Assembly: GCA_009599575.1 (NCBI GenBank)
Contig: VWND01000015.1
Location: 1 to 64,000, forward strand
Origin: Blumeriella jaapii
Taxonomy: Eukaryota > Ascomycota > Leotiomycetes > Helotiales > Drepanopezizaceae
Direction of reading: 5' to 3'
DNA: 64,000 nucleotides
Part shown: positions 12,068-23,527 of the stretch, piece by piece
How positions within the stretch are numbered: the first letter of the stretch is position 1
How the letters are laid out: each line of letters opens with the position of its first letter
Notes under the pieces: model-generated
Seen by the model: only the letters and a program-made list of their open reading frames with translations
Told to the model about the DNA's origin: nothing
Databases searched by the model: none
Translations under genes and position numbers: made by a program

Positions 12068-12136
12068 CTGAAAGGATGTTGGGAGTCACCTTGAAGATCG
12101 TTAGCAATCCGATCCTCAAGATGTCTTTCCTTGGAA

Positions 12137-12168
12137 CACGTGATTTACGCGCGTGAAAAGCCCACGTG
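12137..12168. promoter_or_regulatory. Pair of CACGTG E-boxes upstream of AAA ATPase
   Basis: CACGTG occurs at 12137-12142 and 12163-12168, 26 bp apart, in the 5' region of the ATPase gene. CACGTG is the classic core bound by bHLH factors such as Cbf1. Use here is inferred, and part of this region may be transcribed. Confidence 0.4.
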
Positions 12169-12169
12169 A

Positions 12170-15100
12170 CATTCCAAGCACCCGCCCCGTCTTCCAGCCA
12201 GCCAGCCAGCTGATACTGAGGCTCGAGACAAACATTGGACATTTGGTACAAGGCCACAGATAAATCCGGCCACTCATGTCGCTCAAGAGCGATCAATCGG
12301 GGGCGGTGCATAATTCAGTACTTGAGACTTGGCTTGTATCCACAGTAGTACTTCGGTATGTCTGAGAACCAGCAACAGAAGACTGACTGACTGACACAGG
12401 AAGCGCAGGACCACAACTCAACGCATCGCTAACACCCAGGCTCTGCTGGTCTACTCACGCATTTCTCCGACATCTCTCGCATGCCCAGGGTGATTTGTGG
12501 CGATTCCCACACTCCCAAGGGCCGGGGGTCTGGTCCAACGACGCGTCAGAACGCGACGGAGGCTGGCATATCGAGATATCCGGCGAGGGTATATTGCCCA
12601 TGGGGTCTTCGTCATGTTTGGCGTAGAGAGCGACGCGAGGTGGGGCCAGACGCATTGGTTATTAAGAATCGGATGGAATGGGCGAGTTCATGATGCCGTC
12701 GTCACTGTTTGTTTGGCGATGTTCGGATGGAGATGCTATGGTAGTGTTGTGAGAAGATGGGGTTTGGGCTTGGCGCCAAAGCTCTAGTCGATTTGGCATA
12801 TGGCTTTGTCTCAGCCCTTACTCACTTCAACGCTTGTGCTATCTTGTTTCCATATCACAGTCACCGGGCGAAATCCATTCAGACACATAGCTCTCCTTCT
12901 CCATTTTTTGTAATCAACAACTTGTGCTCTTTAAGTCCCAACAGGTGTCGTCAAAGGGTGGAATTCCGTCCGAGGGGACTTGGCAGCGCAGCAGGGCTTC
13001 ATGATTGGTATAGAAAACCATTAGACCGGATTGGATTATCATCGACGCAAATATATATTTATCCATACATATAAAAAAATACAAATGTATATTTGGGTCG
13101 TTAATAATTGTAAACTGTGAATGAAAGTCTTGGCTTTATGGAAGCCGGCTGCCTGCCCAACGACCGCTCCGATGACTCGGCAACGCGGCGCAAAGATATT
13201 CCGAGAAGGGACGACATGCCGTGGTATTTCCTGTGAGCTCCTCGATGTCGATAGAGCAAGAACCACAAGTTCTTATTTTGATCTGCCTACGAAGCCTTTG
13301 CCTTCGAATCTTTTCCCGGGCATTTCCACAGTAATGGGGTGCTGCTTTCGAGCTCTTCCTCACACAAACTCTGCTACACAAACCCCGATTGTGAAGCTCG
13401 CAGCGAGAAAAAAAGATCGACCAGGCCGGCTTCGGAAAATGGATCGCTGGAGATCTGCTAATTTCCAGGTTGGGGAAGGTCTCGACGGCTGCTCTGAACC
13501 TGTAATGTTATCCAGGCATACATGCCTCGAGGGCTCACTCCAAAGTTCCCACTATTCATTGCTTTTGCTTAAATTAATTTGGTACCCAACTCCATGATAT
13601 CATACAGTGTGTAAGGACAAAGGACTTGTTATTGCCATGTCCCAATAAACTGAATCATCATGGGTGATTGTTAGGATAGACAAAGCCGTAGGTGAATGTC
13701 ATATCTATATCCTCCCAGTTTAAGTCTCTACTGATAGTCTGTGATGAAATAGTGGATTGAAACCACCCTAAGAAGCAGAAAAAAAGACATGCTCGAAAGT
13801 TATCCGCAAACCCTGTGGCTTACAGTCTCCGAAAATTCACTGGCCCGGAAATACCATAATCCAGCCTGGATCTGGATCCACGGACTTTATCTTGCCAACA
13901 ATTTTAGCAAGTCCTTATCACCACCATGCAGGCATTCAGCTAGCACAAAACATATGTGCTTGTAAAGATTGTGGTGGCTAATATGCAGACAACGGGATAT
14001 ATATCTTCGTAGTTTAAAAACTAGGACTCACGCCCAGCGCTCCCAATATAATGCAATAAATTTTCACCAGAACAACAATGACTCGACTGGATCTTTCACG
14101 CAACCTAGCTTCTGATACCAGGCAGGCTGCGCCACTGATCAGAAAAAATCAAAGCATTTGCTCGTTGAATACGAGATTGAGAAACACCACTACAACAACT
14201 GGGAAGACTACACAGTTGCCCCCCCCTCTTCTATGCTTCTTGGGAACTATGTTTGCATAGCCAATAAAGAAAAGCTGTGCTACCGCTCCCAAGCATGGGT
14301 AAGATACAGTCCAACAAATGGCACTTCAAGGCCAATTTACTGATGCAAATGTAGAGGACAATAGGTTATTGACAAGAGCTACCCTTTCATTTAACTGTAG
14401 GAGACGATCCTAAAGGAAATAGAAGCATCAGTTCTTAAGACATGCAAGCAAACTTCATGGGAATTAACCATCATGCAGATGGGTAGTTGGTACACTTGCA
14501 GATTTCCATGAAAAGGCTTCAATCACAGCAAAAGACTTCAAGAGACTATGATTTTTTTAAGTAGGGCATTTGCATTCCAAGATGAAGCGCAAAGAATACA
14601 GTTGACACACAGGAAGATCTGTGCTTGAAAATCTGGAAGAAAATAACAAACCCCTTTGAGGATTCCTTTCAACATCCAGCGCTGTGTGCAGCTTAGGGCC
14701 TGTCCTCAAGGAAAGTGTTCCGTTCGTGTGGTGGGCTTTGTGGGCTTTCTCAATTTAACAGCCGTCCAAACCTTCAGAAATTGCTAGAGTTTTGGTATTT
14801 AATTGCTGAGAAATATGCTTCCCACATAGACGCGACTGAAAAGGAAAGCACTGAGACCCAAGGCTGGCAAGGTCCTCTACGATATGACTCGTCTCGGTAG
14901 TTTTTTTTCCGCGTCCGATTTGGTCCACGAGTTCGGCTTTTAAATCAAAAACAAAGTCTCCGCACACAGCACCAACCTCTTCAACACTGCACCTTTCCAC
15001 CTCGATCTTCAACCTCTTCCACGCACTGCATCCACAATCTCAGTTTCTTTCAAGGAGGTATCCGCGGTAGATTCTTACTGCTCTTGTATTCTATTCTTGC

Positions 15101-15270
15101 GACTCCCGACAGGGCTCACGGTCTCTGTCTTCAAACTCGACTTTCGAGGATTCCGATCTCAAACTGTACTCCCCTCAGTCGATTCCTCCAACGCTCGGGT
15201 GCAGCAAGCTTTGAATACTGTCACCGCGTTTGCATCAAATCTTCGAACTGTAGCAGGCTAAGTCTCCTGT
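12170..15270. other. Long gene-poor stretch
   Basis: About 3.1 kb, with somewhat AT-richer sequence at 13.0-14.7 kb, between divergent genes. The 12.17-12.6 kb part probably holds the unresolved first exon and promoter of the AAA ATPase; 14.9-15.27 kb is pyrimidine-rich and probably the promoter/leader of the next gene. A 61-codon frame at 14158-14343 (TTG start) has ordinary-looking composition, but I cannot link it to a gene. Confidence 0.45.
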
Positions 15271-15274
15271 GACC

Positions 15275-18200
15275 ATGTTCTCCGTCAACAGAGGTAAATC
15301 TGCCCTTAGTTCGATCTGCATCTCTTTGGGAGACGCTGCTGACTTCGGATCCCAGGTCTTCAGAAGCAAAACCTCCCCAAGCTCAAAGACACACACGAGT
15401 ATTGGGGACTGAATACGCAGGGACGATTGATCTCTGGCTTCTTCTCCTCGTTGGATCCAATCACGCCTACAGTTGCTGAGCTTACTGCCACACAGAGTAA
15501 AAAGAATGCTCAAGATACACAAAGCCCAGGTCTCGAAGAATACAAACACATCTGCCCTCATGATCGGTTCTTAGATTCCGGAAATCAAGCACTGCTCTAT
15601 GTCGCTATTCCTCGAACGCGCTCGAGCAGGAACCCCGAGCGTCAACAAGAAATGATCTTTCGTCAACGAAAGTACAAAATACATGGAACAATTCCGACAG
15701 AGTCAATTCGTGCTTACTGTCTCGAACGGTCTTTCGTTTCCGACTTTGCTGGCTTCCAACCTTTCCTCGGACTTGCTGCTATAGACTTCTTGCGGGACTT
15801 GGAGTTTAACAGGCGAGATCATATGAGAGCAGTTGGTAAAGGACTCTTCTTGACGAGAAACAATTGGCGCAATGTTTTGCAAGATGAGCCAAAGGCTCTG
15901 CAATGGATGGAAAACGCTCAGGCGAATGAGACAAAGATCGAGATTCTGTACGCGAACTTGTTCGTGGACCTTAGGATATGGGTATGTTCCCCCTACGACT
16001 AGATGTGAGGCGTCTGCTAATCTTCGAGTAGATCATGTTGGCTACCCTTTTAGAAAAAGACTACTACGAGCCGAACGCCATTGCCATGTTAAACACTCTC
16101 TTCCCGCCAGTCATCATTGAGACACCACACTTTTCGTTCGATCAAGAGATCCTGTGGAAGAGCCGTGCAGAGTTCTACAGCTTCATTGTCGACGCGAGAC
16201 AGAAGAATTTTCAAAATCTGCGCAATACCTTCGACGAATACCAGCAACCAAATCACTCTCGGTCTTGGTTCTGGTTGAGGAAAAATGTCGCCAAATTCTT
16301 GACGTCGGCTGAAAGCATGATTGCGGAAGCGAGGGAAATCCAAAAGCTTGAAGACTTCGAGGATAATGGTACACCAGCACTCAAGACGAGCAAGAGCACC
16401 AACTTCGACCACAGTGAAGAATCGGATGCTACAAAGACCCCAAAGAAGATGCCTAGTCTGAGTAATATGTATCAAAACTTCCGCGGGAACGCTAGCTCAC
16501 GCAACGTCTCCGGCGCACATTTAGAAGGTTGGTACACTAGGAAACTATATTCCCAATCGACCGTGGACGTTGGCTTGACAAAACTCCCAGAGTTTGGCAA
16601 GTCTACCGATAGCTTGCGCTCTACCACTGGGGCCCAAAAGTCTCAAAAAGAGTCAAGCATGACTAGCATGACGACACCGGAAGCCGATCAGCAGAATTTC
16701 GATTCCATGATGGCAGCACCTGAAACAAGAGCATTCGCATCTCCTGTTCCTTATAACCGGCAACATAGTGGCTCGGTAACAACGCGGGGTCGAGCTCCGT
16801 CTATCAAACCACTCGGGTTCAACCCCGGTCTTGAAGCTTTACCGCCAATACCAACCTTTGTTCGTAAGCCTACTGCGAACTTCGACGATCCTGTCAGCCC
16901 CTCAACCTTAGCAGGCTCGTTCAGCCCAGGCAGTAGACTGTCCAGCGACTTCACCTTGGACGATGGCGTTGAGGACCACTCTCGTCGCCCACGAAACTCG
17001 AAGGAAGGCAATGCCTCACATCTTCGCGACCGGGAACAGCTAGGGAGTCCATCCATCAAGACGACTTCTAAAGCTCGGGGCCTCTTGTCAAGAAAGAGTG
17101 GTTCTCTCTCAAAGGATCGCCGATCCAATGAGCCTCTTTTGAGTAGTCCTTTGGCTGCACAAGTTTTTGGTATGGACGAAACATCTGAGGAAGCAAAAGA
17201 TCCTCTGACCACTACATCAGAGGAACAAACCAGAGCGAGATCCATCTCTGGAAAGTCTATTATGCCTCATAGTCCACGCAGCCCGCTTCGTTCAGCAAGC
17301 ACACCACGAGGACCGACTACCCCTGTGTTCTTAGGTCTTCCGACGAACATTGGTTCCTCGGAAAACCCAAACAAGACCCCAAGTCCTCGCCTCGATTCCG
17401 CTGGACCTCCTCCACAAGTGCCTTTGCCGCCACGTCCTGACTTCAGAAGGGGTCTTGCTGGCCCAGGACTAAGCCCGAGAACATCCTACAGCGGTAGCAG
17501 CAGAGGAAAAACAACCGATGAAACTGAAGTAGAAAAGAGTAAAGATTCTTGGGCGCCTTCTGGAACATCATTTGCACCTGCTATTTTGCGACCCAGCAAG
17601 GGTAGGGGGGCGGCTTTAGAGACTGGCGACTTCGCGGACTCGATTGCCAGCCAGAACTTGCCCGCCGCCACATCTTCTGACACAGTGCTCAAGCGGAGAG
17701 CTCTTACATACAAAGAGAGAGAAGAGCTCCTGTACTCACAGGATCCAGATCTTTCCAATGCCCCCTCCCCACGTTTACCATTCGTTCAGGCCCATGGTTA
17801 TCGGTATCAACGCGCAGAGCTGCCCCGTTCCCAGCTTCGCAACGATAATCTCGAGTTTTTGAATCACGACCCCTTCGAACAAGTCGTGCCACCACAAGCT
17901 CCCATGGTAAAGAAGAAAGGTAGTCTCAGTAGCCTCTTTACTCGGAGGAAAGCGTCGGCGACATCGCTCGGCGAGAGCTTCAAGCAGGGGAACGCCCTGG
18001 GCATTTCTGACAGTGGGAACAGTCCCGCGGATACCGATGAAATCCACAAACATCAATCCAAAGAAAGCTCTAACTCCGCTACCAGTCAGCTTTCGGGTGC
18101 ATCGACACAAAGTGGTAAAGTGCCAAAACCGATCCTTAAGAAGAAATCTAGCCTTGCTTCGGTGGCCGATACCACCACCTTCCCCGCCTTTCCCGCTTCT

Positions 18201-18869
18201 TCCTCACCCTCCGCCTCCGTAGCGACCGCGAAGACCCCGAAATCTACCAAATCGATCTGCTTCAACGAAGTCACGCAAGTCATCGGCCCGCACAAAGATT
18301 CCTCTCACGAGAGCAACGAAGCTCCAGTCATCAAGTCGCGCTCTTCGAGAGCTGTGAGGTAAGTCCCTTCCTCTAACTCTCCATCGTAGCATCTGCATCT
18401 AACACGCGTGACCAGCCTCGAATCCCTAAAGCACGCGCCCTCGCCCTCGGGTTGGATCACCAATCGTCCCTCTCAAAGCACACTGAGAGGCTCAAGCCAA
18501 CATCAAGACCAATCCCATCCTCGAAACCAACCGCACCTCCAAACCCAAGAAGAGATGGAGTGCATCAGAAAGCTCCTGTGCGGCTCAGCCGACGAGCCCG
18601 AGTCCTCCTCCGCGTCATCCTTCTCCTCCGCCAACCATGGTCGCCATGTTGACAATTTCTCCCTGATGACTGTCTCCGCTGGCAGCCAGCCCTTTGAGGA
18701 GGAGCCTGTTGACGCTGCTCAGGCCGGCACCAATGCCAATGCTGCCGCCAGTGTTGCTGGGGCTGCCGTTGCTGCTCCCGCTCCTGCTCCAGCCCCCGCT
18801 GAGCTCGAGCTCGAGCCAGCCAAGCCAAAGGGCCTGCGAAAGCAGATCTCAAAGTTCTTCCGTCGCTGA
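15275..18869 (+). CDS. Large conserved fungal protein, helical N-terminal domain and disordered tail
   Basis: Four exons: 15275-15293, 15356-15981, 16032-18358, 18416-18869 (1,141 aa). The start ATG (MFSVNRG) is followed after six codons by a 62-bp intron, and the joined N-terminus reads MFSVNRGLQKQNLPKLKDTH. The other introns are 50 bp (15982-16031) and 57 bp (18359-18415), all with intact phases. Residues ~1-330 look like a folded alpha-helical domain (ESIRAYCLERSFVSDFAGF, FLGLAAIDFLRDLEF, LEKDYYEPNAIAMLNTLFPP). The remainder is Ser/Pro/Lys-rich, probably disordered, with proline-rich patches (PPPQVPLPPRP), basic motifs and a KSICFNEV segment near residue 985. The C-terminus has an Ala/Pro/Glu repeat and ends KGLRKQISKFFRR, a likely amphipathic basic helix that could touch membrane. 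I do not recognise the family; a scaffold role is only a guess from architecture. Confidence 0.85.
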
Positions 18870-19566
18870 CGGAATGAGGGGATGGTGAAGAGTTTGTAAT
18901 TAGATAGATCAATCACAATTCTTTTGCTTTAAAGTCGCGTTTCTGTCGTGCTCTTGACGGGGGGTTCAGGTAACATCGGGATATACATCTTTTTTGAAAA
19001 GAAAAGGCAAAGTAAGGAGAGTGAGGATTTGGGGAAGGGTCCCACGCTTACAAGCTTGACAAAGGTGGACTAAGTATGCACATTTAGATGTGACGCTTGG
19101 GAGTACATGTTGCTGCTCGGTGAAGATTTATAGATTTGCTGGTACCGGTAGGTAGATAGCTTTCTGGCCTGCTGAGATGTGGTTTGGATACAATTTAAAC
19201 TATTCGGGAACTAGGTCTGCTTGGAACTGGATACTGTTCTCGGAATCATTACCTTGTTCTTGTTCGTCTATGTAAATTTCATAAATGACTCTCTGATGGA
19301 GATGAGATCCAGGCACTGGTTCAAATACTTAGGTTGACCGAGTATCAAACGAAAGAGTTGGATTCAATTGTTGACGTGAAGTCAGATTCTAACCGAGCAG
19401 TACAGGCCTAGTCCTAGCGTTGATGGCCTTGATTTTAAGGCCACTAACTAACTCACGTGCCTTGGAAAACTTGACGCGTCGTTCCCAGTTAAAATGAAAC
19501 ACACCTACATACACATGGTGGTTCTCTTGACTTCCACTCCGTTTGTTTCTACCTCGACAATGCGCA
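18870..19566. other. Intergenic, 3' region and promoter, nothing else seen
   Basis: About 700 bp between two co-directional genes. It presumably holds the 3' UTR of the upstream gene and the promoter of the Reb1-like gene; no distinct element stands out. Confidence 0.5.
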
Positions 19567-22500
19567 ATGCTGCGGAAAATCCTAGGATATTTCTCGTCCT
19601 CGGCCCCGCAATACGACTCTGAATTGAGCAATATCAAAACTGGAGAAAGCGTTTCTGGTACGTGACTGCGCAAGAGAGCGCGAGAGCACAAGCTGGTGTG
19701 CGGGGCGCTCTGCCTGTGAACTTTTTCTCCTCCAACCTTGGCGATCTACACTGCGAATACGCCGTCGCCTTTCCTTGGACCAAGGGAGAGCAGGCTAACT
19801 GTGGACATTCCTTGTGGCAGACGCGGGCAGTGACGAGATGAATACTACAAATTCCAATGGCTTCGACGGAGCGGTAGACATGCGATCCATGTCGAAGAAG
19901 CAGAAGAAAAAGGAGTTGAAACGCCAGAAAAAGGAGCGGAAACGCCAGAAGAAATTGTGGAAGCGGGAGCAGGGGAAGCAAAGCAGAGATGCGCTGAACT
20001 CCTCAAGGCTGGGCACAACTATGGATTCCTCCGCTGTGGGGGAGGATGTCTCGCCGGGAATGGAGGCAGAAGTAGGGAAGAAGGGCTCCACTCGGAGCTC
20101 TCCTCGCAGCAATGGCGTTAGTGGATACCTGCGAGAAGAGAACGACCAGGAGCAGGCCGGGCCTGTAGAGGAAGAGAAGATCGCGCGATCTCAGAACGGC
20201 GCAGGGTCATCCAAGAATACTAAGAAAAAGAGGAAGAATGAAGAGGCCAACGGAGATGCCACGGATCACACGCAGCAGGTTGCAGAACCCATGGATTTTG
20301 AGATGGAGAGCCGGGATATTTCGCCTGCGATCAACAAGGGTCGCTCGGCAGAGAGTAAAGAAGCAAAGGGCAAGAAGGCGAAAAAGTCACGGAAATCGGA
20401 ATCGGAGGTCGAGATCCTACCTCAGCCAATATATGAGGTGAGCGAAAGCGTTGTGTCGAAAGCTCAAGAGCAGCCTAGAAACCTCAATCAACGTAAGATC
20501 AAAAAGGCGAGGCGAAAACAGCGGTTGGCTCTTCAAAGCCAGTCGCCAGACAATGGGGCGTCGGACAAGGACATGCCTTCCGCTCGTTTGCATCAACCTC
20601 ATACGCTTACTCCCCATGACATCTCAAGATCACAATCAATTTTTGAGCAAGAGGTTTCCGCGGGAGAGGTCGCAATCCAAAACGATGCTGAATTATTAGA
20701 AGCGGAGGAGGCAGCAAGGGAAAGACCCAAACGTCTGTCGAAAAAAGCTTTAGGCAAGAGAAAGGCGTCCGATACCGCGATGGCATCGACTTCGAAGCGC
20801 AAAAGGACCAAAGAGGAGGTAGCAGGAGCATCAAACTTAACCAGTAACGGATTTTCATCATCCCACGTCACTCCCGTCGCAAATGTTGTAAGACCAAGCA
20901 GCAGGTCTCATTCCATATCGAGCCAATCTCGGGCCGACCTTGCTGATATGGCGGCCCAGCTCTATGCAGAAGGGATGGAGTACGAGCGGCATTCACCAGC
21001 TCTCTCGGATGCCAGCTCGCTGGGCCCCCCGCCTTCTAACAATCGCCTAAGGTCAAGTCAGCAGCGAGTCTTGACTCCGATGGTCAAGCCGAAGTACCCA
21101 GCTCGCCCTGTTTCTGATCACGATAGTACCTCGGAGAGAGATCCTTACGAGCTTCCCCCGTCTTCGCAGCCGAAACAGCCGCCATCGAAATCGGAATCAG
21201 AGTTCGAGTCGAAATCAATATCAGGATCCGAGTCAGATTCATCGACTGAGCCACCGGTTCACGCGCCTCCATCGGAATCGGAATCAGAGTTCGAGTCAAA
21301 ATCAATATCAGGATCCGAGTCAGATTCATCGACTGAGCCACCGGTTCACGCGCCTCCATCTAGCGAACGCCAAAAACGGCGTCTGCCAGCTGGTAAGCCG
21401 GAATCGTCACCGGTCAAGTCCACTCAAAGGAGGAAAGTTCCAGATGTGAAGCGCATTGCGGCGAAGAAAAACGAAACCGGAACGCCGAAGGCATCGGCCA
21501 CTGCGCAAAGCACCCCCATCTCAAAGGGATCTCGTCTTGCAGCTCATGTTTCTCAGGCTATTTATGATGCCGTGGAGTCGTACAGAGAGGAGAATGGCTT
21601 GGAGCAGACGGAGTTAAACGCTATCATTCAAGCAGATGCCACCAGGGGACGAAACAAAGAATTATGGGCATACATACATGACTTAGTTCCAGGCGTGCCA
21701 GGAGTCAAGCTTCTCAGCCATTGTCGCCGAAAGTTTCACAACTTTGAGGCACGTGGATCTTGGACCAAGGAACAGGACCAAGACCTGCGAGACGCTTATG
21801 AGAGACATCCGGGTAAGTGGAAGCAGATTGGCGCAGAGCTAAATCGGTTTGCGGAGGATTGTCGAGATCGCTGGAGAAATTACTTGGTGTGCGGAGACAT
21901 GCAGCGAAAAGATCCTTGGGACAGAGATGAAGAGAATAAGTTCAGAGGGATTGTGGAGGAAGTTGTTGAAAACATGAAGACGGACAAAGAATTGAAGCGT
22001 TCGATGTCCCACAAAGGTTTGACGGACATCTACAGCTTGGTAGATTGGCAAGAAATCAGTGCTAGGATGGGCCATACACGGAGCCGACTTCAACTCCTAA
22101 ACAAGTGGAAAAACCTCCAAAAGCGAGCAAAAGAAGACTCGGATGATTCGGATGCCCAGAATCCTATCGCCCACGCAGGGTGGCGCCTCGAGGAAGCTGA
22201 GTTGGACGCCCAAGCAATGAGCCCTGGAACGAAACGACAAATTCTTTACCAAATTCGGGACAGTCAGGCCGGAACTGAAAAAAAGATTCCGTGGATTAAA
22301 ATCCAAAAAGCTCTTGGGACTAGCGGGAGGAGAATGGCTTTCAAGGTTGCCTTCAGAAAAATGAAGGAACAACTCCAAGATCATGTGGGTATGAAGTTGC
22401 AAGATATCGTGTCGGCTCTCATTGAACTCAATGAAGAACCCGAGAATTCGGACGGTACTAAGTCCTCTGCTCGAGGTGGAAAACATAAGAGGAAGAGTGT

Positions 22501-23527
22501 ATTGATGTCTGCTGAAGATGTTGGTGAGGGTCCAAGCACTATCACGAAGAAGGTGGAGAAGAAGTCCAGTTCGACACGGCGGGACAAAGGTAACGGTGAA
22601 GGATCTAGCACTCAGAAAGCAAGGCAATCACAAGCCACAAAAACTGCGATGATGGCCGAGATGGAAGATTATCGTGGTGAAATGCCCGCTGTCAAGACAC
22701 CCAAGAAGTTAAGATCTCGCATGAAAATAAACGATCAGGCTGACAGCCAAGAGACTACTACTGGTGGTCCATCCGACGTCGGCGGAGAGGATATCGGTGC
22801 CGCATTTCAGGCTGTAAAGAGTAGCCAAGCCAAACGCAAGTCTCCTGTTTTAAAAGCAAAGAAACCCATCACCAAAGCGAAGAAGTCAAAGCGACCCCTG
22901 AGCGCCTATCGAGTCGTGGAAAGCGATGACGAGGATCCGGCATTCACGGAGCAGTCAAACCCAGAGCCAGCGAGGGAGCTTGCTGTTCAACCCGAACACG
23001 GATTCCGATATAACGAAGGACAACAGCAAGACGAGAATGAAGAGCTAGACGATGATGTCCAGCAATTTGAAAATCCTCGCTCTCATCTTGATGTCCCGGA
23101 GATCCCGGAGTCGGACCACGGGATTGCTAGCCAGCCTCTTGCCGGTCAAAATGGGAATGCCAAAATGATGTACGAAGACGACGACGAGGACGAGGAAAAT
23201 GACTTTTCTCATATTAGCCATGAGAGTCTCGATCTGGATATGCCACCCTCCACCACTGCTAACGGCTTCCACAACGCTAAGCCCGGCCACACGGGTAGTG
23301 ATGAGGAGAGTGTCGACCTCCGACCCGGTAGAGAAGAGAGTGTTGATCTTGACACCCCGTACAAGCAGCCAGTACACCCTATGACGCACTTCGAAGAAGA
23401 TGGTGACTATGAGGCAGGGCTTGATTTAAATGGCTCTAAGGCTCGCTACGTAAGATCTACGTCGATCAGTTCTGATGCGAGCTCAATTCCGGCGGTGGTC
23501 CACAAGAAGCCAGGGCGCTCACGATAG
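19567..23527 (+). CDS. Reb1/TTF1-like Myb DNA-binding protein
   Basis: Two exons: 19567-19657 and 19821-23527 (1,265 aa). The long frame lacks a plausible ATG at its head but begins after a clean acceptor (branch GCTAAC, GTGGCAG). An upstream ATG frame (MLRKILGYFSSSAPQYDSEL) ends at donor TCTG|GTACGT in the matching phase, giving a 163-bp intron. The N-terminal half is a lysine-rich, acidic, disordered region with several basic nuclear-localisation clusters (KKQKKKELKRQKKERKRQKK). Residues ~610-860 hold the conserved core: a helical segment (HVSQAIYDAVESYREENGL), a canonical Myb repeat (GSWTKEQDQDLRDAYERHPG, then WRNYLV), a second Myb-like repeat (WDRDEENKFRGIV ... LNKWKNL) and a third degenerate one. 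This order matches fungal Reb1 and mammalian TTF-I, which bind rDNA and other sites to stop RNA polymerase I and order chromatin. Function here is inferred from domain order. Confidence 0.88.
21182..21355 (+). repeat. 87-bp tandem duplication inside the Reb1-like gene
   Basis: Two adjacent 87-bp copies (21182-21268 and 21269-21355) encode the 29-residue Ser/Glu-rich unit beginning PSKSESEFESKS / PSESESEFESKS. They differ at about two bases, so the duplication is recent. It keeps the frame and lies in the disordered region. Confidence 0.92.

Noticed and set aside
14158..14343. Frame with YEIEKHHYNNWEDYTVAPPS as a gene fragment
   Set aside because: It reads like protein but has no ATG, no matching exons that I could find and no family I recognise; left unannotated.
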